A stretch of DNA of 10,145 nucleotides. Source: Geobacter sp. UBA6169. GTDB lineage: Bacteria; Desulfobacterota; Desulfuromonadia; Geobacterales; Pseudopelobacteraceae. A model generated the notes under the pieces. It was not told where the DNA came from. It saw nothing but the letters and a program-made list of their open reading frames with translations, and searched no databases. This document shows, piece by piece, positions 6,568 to 10,145 of the stretch. The stretch spans positions 6,357 through 16,501 of the forward strand of contig DIUB01000003.1 in assembly GCA_002422265.1 (NCBI GenBank), read 5' to 3'. Each line of letters begins with the position of its first letter. Position 1 is the stretch's first letter. A program made the position numbers and the translations under genes.

Positions 6568-7971
6568 ATGACGGCAAAGAGTTCATGCTCTGTACTGGAC
6601 AACGATAGAAAAACACGTGACTTCGTGTCGGCTTTTCTGACATACCGGGGCTACGAAACCATGCCGCTTGACGGTGATGACAGTTTTTTTGACACACCGG
6701 CAGAGAATATACAACGCATTTTGATTGCGGAACAGGCCAGTCTTGCCACCAAATCTGCTGATATGCTGCCAAAGGCGCTTGCCGCAGACCCCCGACTGGT
6801 AGTGATTCTGTACGGTACCGAAGACAATGCTCGCCCGCTCCCCCACGATGAACGGCTGATCTTTCTGGCAAAACCGCTAAACCTTGACGAGCTGGAAAGC
6901 GTCGTAATGCGCGCCCTGGAGTTTCAGGCCCTGCAGGTCCGCACGCCGGAACAGCCGGTTGACGAATATCCTCATTTTCTCTGTTCAACCATTATAGGCA
7001 GAAGCCGGCAGATGCTTAATCTGTTCGAGATGATTGAAAAAGTTGCGGAATCAAGCGCAACCGTATTGATTCAGGGTGAGTCCGGAACCGGCAAGGAACT
7101 TGCAGCCCGGGCCATTCATCAGCTGTCAAGCCGCAGCAGTAAAAACTTCGTTCCGGTCAACTGCGCCGCCATACCTGACGATCTTCTGGAAAGTGAACTG
7201 TTCGGCCATGTCAAAGGCTCATTCACCGGGGCCTACGCAAACCGTATCGGCCGCTTTGAGATGGCTGACAAGGGGACGCTGTTTCTGGATGAAATCGGTG
7301 ATATGAAGGCGGCTCTGCAGGTCAAACTGCTGCGTGTCCTGCAATCCAAAGAGTTTGAGCCGGTCGGTTCCACCCGCTCACAAAAGGCTGATGTGCGGAT
7401 CATTGCCGCCACCAACAAAAATCTTGAAGAGCAGGTCTTAACCCGTGATTTTCGAGAAGATCTCTACTACCGTTTGTCGGTCATACCGATTACTATTCCG
7501 CCGCTGCGGGATCGTCGTGAAGACATACCGCTGCTGATCAATCATTTCCAGGCCCAGTTCAACCGCGACCGACGACGCCTGGTCAAGGGGTTTGCCCGAG
7601 AGGCTCTTGAGATGCTGTGCCACTATGACTGGCCCGGCAATGTACGCGAACTGGAAAACCTGGTTGAACGGATGATCACCATGAAGGAAAGCGGGTTCAT
7701 TACCGTTGATGACCTGCCGGAAAAATACCTGACCTCGCGCAGTATACCACCTTCACGGTCGGCCGTCATTGCTCAGGAGGACTCCCAGGAGCCAGGGTTG
7801 CCGGATGGTGGAATCTGCCTGAACAGCGCGGTTGAGTCTTTTGAAAATCGGCTGATTCTACAGGCATTGCAACGCAGCAACGGCAACAAGAAGGAAGCTG
7901 CGGCGCTGCTGAACCTGAAACGGACCACCCTGATCGAGAAACTGAAGAAGAAAAACCTCCAGTATCCCTAG
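6568..7971 (+). CDS. Sigma-54 enhancer-binding regulator, FleQ/NtrC type, with degenerate receiver
   Basis: A 467-residue bacterial enhancer-binding protein that should activate RpoN-dependent promoters. Residues 1-120 form a receiver-like domain that keeps acidic D11/D13, T84 and K102 (in LAKPLN). The phospho-acceptor position at the end of beta-3 (ILIAE, 51-55) reads Glu55 instead of Asp. The AAA+ domain (about 140-385) has Walker A GESGTGKE (170-177), the sigma-54 contact loop as GSFTGA (217-222, a common GAFTGA variant), Walker B GTLFLDEIGD (236-245) and an arginine-finger region REDLYYRL. A Fis-type helix-turn-helix closes the protein (about 425-467), with LNLKRTTLIEKLKKKNL resembling FleQ/FlrA/FlrC. 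The c-di-GMP-related LFRS motif of Pseudomonas FleQ is not evident. Position next to che genes suggests flagellar or motility control. Orthology to the Geobacter flagellar regulator FgrM is possible but unproven, so no symbol is given. Confidence 0.93.
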   Translation: MTAKSSCSVLDNDRKTRDFVSAFLTYRGYETMPLDGDDSFFDTPAENIQRILIAEQASLATKSADMLPKALAADPRLVVILYGTEDNARPLPHDERLIFLAKPLNLDELESVVMRALEFQALQVRTPEQPVDEYPHFLCSTIIGRSRQMLNLFEMIEKVAESSATVLIQGESGTGKELAARAIHQLSSRSSKNFVPVNCAAIPDDLLESELFGHVKGSFTGAYANRIGRFEMADKGTLFLDEIGDMKAALQVKLLRVLQSKEFEPVGSTRSQKADVRIIAATNKNLEEQVLTRDFREDLYYRLSVIPITIPPLRDRREDIPLLINHFQAQFNRDRRRLVKGFAREALEMLCHYDWPGNVRELENLVERMITMKESGFITVDDLPEKYLTSRSIPPSRSAVIAQEDSQEPGLPDGGICLNSAVESFENRLILQALQRSNGNKKEAAALLNLKRTTLIEKLKKKNLQYP

Positions 7972-7985
7972 CTGCCGGAGCCTGT

Positions 7986-8837
7986 ATGTCAATCAACGCC
8001 GCCCATACCCTGTCGCTGATTCAGAACATGCTGAGAGATCAGTCCGCCCCTTCAGCGCTGGGGCAGCCGGATACTGCCGCAGCGCAAAAATTCTCGGCAC
8101 GTCTGGACGCCGCCCTGGCCCAGGGCACGGTACCACAGGAAAGTTCAAGCCAGGCTGTACAGCGTGCCGCCGAGATGTTACATCTGACCACCCTGCGCAG
8201 TTCACTGAAGCTACTGGATGATCAGCCTGATTCAGGCTCTCCTCACCTGCTGGATGGCAGTCTGCCACTGCCTGCCCTGCAGCAGCCGCTGCCGGTACAG
8301 GCCTATCTGGCACAGCAGGCTGAAGGCACGGGATCCACGGTACCACGCCAGCTGTCCCCGACAGAGCAGCCCCCCCGTGAACAGATGCCTGCCCCGCGAC
8401 CTGTCGAGCAGATTGAGCGACGTCAGGCCCCGCCCCAAATCAGCACGGCTGTCAGCACACCGATTGAACAGATTGTGGCAAAGGCCTCTCAGCGCTATGG
8501 CGTTGATGCGGATCTGATCAAGGCGGTGATCAAGGCTGAGAGCAACTTTAACCCCCGTGCGGTCTCCCATGCCGGTGCCCAGGGGTTGATGCAGCTGATG
8601 CCTGCAACCGCACGCGGTCTGGGTGTCGGCAACCCCTTTGACCCGGAGCAGAACATTATGGGGGGAACCCGGTTCCTGCGGGACCTGCTTGCACGGTACA
8701 ACGGTGATCTTGATTCAGCGCTGGCTGCCTACAACTGGGGGCCCGGCAATGTTGATCGCCGACCGGATCGCCTCCCCCGTGAAACCCGCGACTATCTGGT
8801 CAAGGTCAAACAGTACTATGCCGACTATGTCGGCTGA
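7986..8837 (+). CDS. Lytic transglycosylase (SLT family) without signal peptide, probable flagellar muramidase
   Basis: SLT-type transglycosylases cleave peptidoglycan glycan strands to form 1,6-anhydromuramic ends. The 283-residue product has its catalytic domain at the C-terminus (about 158-283). This contains catalytic E185 in IKAESNFNP, the GAQGLMQLMPATA motif (197-209), NIMGGTRFL and AAYNWGPGNV (247-256). The first 155 residues are low-complexity, rich in Gln, Pro, Ala and Leu, with an amphipathic start. No Sec signal peptide, lipobox or membrane helix is visible. The start ATG at 7986 has GGAG five bases upstream and lies 14 nt after the regulator gene, so the two are probably co-transcribed. 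Absence of a signal peptide plus co-transcription with a FleQ-like regulator suggests export by the flagellar type III system, analogous in role to the muramidase part of FlgJ (inference). Confidence 0.92.
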   Translation: MSINAAHTLSLIQNMLRDQSAPSALGQPDTAAAQKFSARLDAALAQGTVPQESSSQAVQRAAEMLHLTTLRSSLKLLDDQPDSGSPHLLDGSLPLPALQQPLPVQAYLAQQAEGTGSTVPRQLSPTEQPPREQMPAPRPVEQIERRQAPPQISTAVSTPIEQIVAKASQRYGVDADLIKAVIKAESNFNPRAVSHAGAQGLMQLMPATARGLGVGNPFDPEQNIMGGTRFLRDLLARYNGDLDSALAAYNWGPGNVDRRPDRLPRETRDYLVKVKQYYADYVG

Positions 8838-8873
8838 CCAGCTTGCCATCCGATCTGCTCAATAAACTTCTTA

Positions 8874-9389
8874 TCAGCTCTCAGCCAGATATTCCGCCAG
8901 GATACCGCTGGTCTGACGTAGCCGCTTGCTAAGGGTCTGGGCCAACCGCAACAGAATCTTTCCCCACAGCCGTGGTGCCTCTTCAGCCATACGTTCGAAG
9001 GAAGCGTCGCTTAAAACCAGTAACGTAACACCAGTCTGTACCACGACTGAAGCGGAACGGGGTTCACCGTCGATCAATGCCATTTCACCGACGGTCTGTC
9101 CCGGTCCCACCGAGGCAATCTCCTTGACGGTATGATGCAGGTCTTCCTTGACAATAGCGACCCTACCCTTAGAGATCAGACAGAGAAAGTCGCTCAGTTC
9201 CCCCTGACGGCAGATAGTAACACCGGGCTGTGCAACATAAGCGGCACAAAAACCGGCAACAGTCTGTAATTCCTGCCACCCCATACCGCTACCCAGCTTG
9301 CTTTTCTCCAGCACTGCAGTCTTTTCCTGCAGCGACATCTCAATCCGTTGTAATCCGGTACGCTCAAGCCGTTCACGTAGATACTCCAT
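8874..9389 (-). CDS. Stand-alone cyclic nucleotide-binding domain protein
   Basis: The 171-residue product is a single CRP-type cyclic nucleotide-binding domain (about 40-140) with flanking helices and no DNA-binding helix-turn-helix, kinase or channel segment. The beta-barrel entry is visible as ICRQGELSDFLCLISKGRV. The phosphate-binding cassette GEMALIDGEPRSASV (101-115) keeps E102 and R111, the residues that in cAMP-binding family members hold the ribose and the cyclic phosphate, so ligand binding is plausible. The N-terminal 35 residues look helical and charged. The ATG at 9389 is preceded by AGGAGAGG. The gene ends with tandem stops (TGA then TAA) and lies 27 nt downstream of priA, so it is likely co-transcribed with it. 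What it regulates cannot be read from the sequence. Only 36 nt separate it from the convergent transglycosylase gene, with no clear terminator there. Confidence 0.88.
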   Translation of the reverse strand: MEYLRERLERTGLQRIEMSLQEKTAVLEKSKLGSGMGWQELQTVAGFCAAYVAQPGVTICRQGELSDFLCLISKGRVAIVKEDLHHTVKEIASVGPGQTVGEMALIDGEPRSASVVVQTGVTLLVLSDASFERMAEEAPRLWGKILLRLAQTLSKRLRQTSGILAEYLAES

Positions 9390-9416
9390 TGCGTGCCTCT
9401 CCTGACGGCGATGAGG

Positions 9417-10145
9417 TTACTGCATCTCCACCGGGTCGATATCGATTGCCAGCCGTACGTTCTGCGGCAACTCCAGCCTGTTACGAAACTCTGCCAATAA
9501 CTGTCTTAAAGGAATGCGGCTGCCATCCTTTAACAATATCTGGCTGCGAAAACGCCCCCGCAGCCGGTACAACGGTGCCGGTGCCGGACCCAGCACTTCA
9601 GTACGCGTCCCCATCTCCTGTTTGATCGCTCTGATCAGGACCGCAGCCTGCTCTGAGGAATCCGTAAGCGCCGACTCTGTAATGGCTGACAGCCGAATTG
9701 CGGCAAGATGCCCATAAGGGGGGTATCCCAGCTCCTCCCGGTACTGCAGTTCTTGCCGGTAAAACTGCTGATAGTCATGCTGAGCTGCGCAGGCAACGGC
9801 ATAGTGATCCGGCTGCGCGGCCTGCAGCAGCACACGTCCGGGCAGTTCTCCCCTCCCGGCACGGCCAATCACCTGTGACAGCACCTGAAAAGTTCGCTCC
9901 GCTGCCCTGAAATCAGGCTGATAGAGACTCCCTTCAGCCTGCAGCACCACCACCAGGGTAACACCGGGAAAATCATGCCCTTTGGTGATCATCTGGGTAC
10001 CCACCAGAATATCCACCTCCCGCAACCGCACCTTGTCAAGAATCCGGGCATGCCCCCCCTTGCCGCTGACTGTATCGCTATCCATTCGTGCTATCCGCGC
10101 CGCAGGAAACAGCTCCAGCAGCGCATGCTCAATCCGCTCGGTTCC
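9417..10145 (-). CDS. priA: Primosomal replication-restart helicase PriA, C-terminal part (5' end cut by window)
   Basis: PriA is the 3'-5' DNA helicase that recognises stalled forks and reloads the replisome. The frame is open from the window edge to the TAA at 9417-9419, giving 242 codons of a protein normally around 730-830 residues. Visible parts are GTERIEHALLELFP followed by RMDSDT. Helicase motif V is seen as VGTQMITKGHDFPGV and motif VI as SQVIGRAGRGELPG, separated by the PriA-specific FRAAERTFQVL. The remainder is the C-terminal domain, which contains REELGYPPYGHLAAIRLSA. The zinc-binding insertion, Walker motifs and N-terminal DNA-binding domain lie beyond the window. The ATG at 10085 is internal. 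The last codons are intact and the gene is followed closely by the cyclic-nucleotide-binding gene. Confidence 0.96.
   Translation of the reverse strand, partial: GTERIEHALLELFPAARIARMDSDTVSGKGGHARILDKVRLREVDILVGTQMITKGHDFPGVTLVVVLQAEGSLYQPDFRAAERTFQVLSQVIGRAGRGELPGRVLLQAAQPDHYAVACAAQHDYQQFYRQELQYREELGYPPYGHLAAIRLSAITESALTDSSEQAAVLIRAIKQEMGTRTEVLGPAPAPLYRLRGRFRSQILLKDGSRIPLRQLLAEFRNRLELPQNVRLAIDIDPVEMQ

Noticed and set aside
6488..6988. 166-codon minus-strand ORF across the regulator's 5' end
   Set aside because: It would overlap the perfect promoter and the receiver domain of the regulator, shows no recognisable domain, and has no ribosome site. It is a shadow of the real gene.
8831..8885. 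Inverted repeat GGCTGA / TCAGCC in the convergent gap as a shared terminator
   Set aside because: The arms are only 6 bp, more than 40 bases apart, partly inside the coding regions, and not followed by a T-run.
1..10145. CRISPR array, insertion sequence, tRNA, rRNA or phage attachment site
   Set aside because: No spaced direct repeats, transposase, terminal inverted repeats, cloverleaf or rRNA-like sequence was seen; gene order and codon use look like ordinary chromosome throughout.

Overview
The window looks like chromosome from a Geobacter-type member of the Desulfuromonadia (deltaproteobacterial lineage). This is inferred from the gene content and protein style: a chemotaxis operon carrying an HDOD gene, a FleQ/NtrC-type enhancer-binding protein beside it, and moderately GC-rich codon use. 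The sequence carries no marker that fixes the species. Both ends are cut inside housekeeping genes.

Layout: (1) Bases 2-793 hold the C-terminal half of peptide chain release factor 3 (prfC, + strand), followed by a doubtful 66-codon ORF. (2) A strong hairpin at 997-1027 closes a minus-strand chemotaxis operon read in the order cheW, cheA, cheR, HDOD gene, cheB (6290 down to 1053). All gaps are 12 to 46 nt. The operon supplies the coupling protein, the histidine kinase, both receptor-modifying enzymes and an HDOD protein. It has no cheY, cheC, cheD, cheX or receptor gene, and its CheA lacks a recognisable P2 domain, so the response regulator and receptors must be encoded elsewhere. (3) A 277-bp divergent intergenic region (6291-6567) carries a perfect-consensus sigma-70 promoter pointing right, a weaker candidate promoter pointing left into cheW, and two palindromes between them. 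(4) On the + strand lie a sigma-54 enhancer-binding regulator with a degenerate receiver domain (its phosphorylation-site Asp appears to be Glu) and, 14 nt downstream, a lytic transglycosylase with no signal peptide. This pairing suggests flagellar regulation and assembly. (5) Convergent to these, on the minus strand, are the 3' end of the replication-restart helicase priA and a stand-alone cyclic-nucleotide-binding protein.

Working model (inference): the regulator and transglycosylase belong to flagellar gene control and cell-wall penetration, and the divergent che operon to steering the same motility system. The palindromes between the two promoters are candidate operators linking them. I did not find a clearly unprecedented system. 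The points most worth checking are the Asp-to-Glu receiver, the palindromes, the HDOD protein inside the che operon, the signal-less transglycosylase, and a small hairpin that presents the cheA Shine-Dalgarno sequence in its loop.
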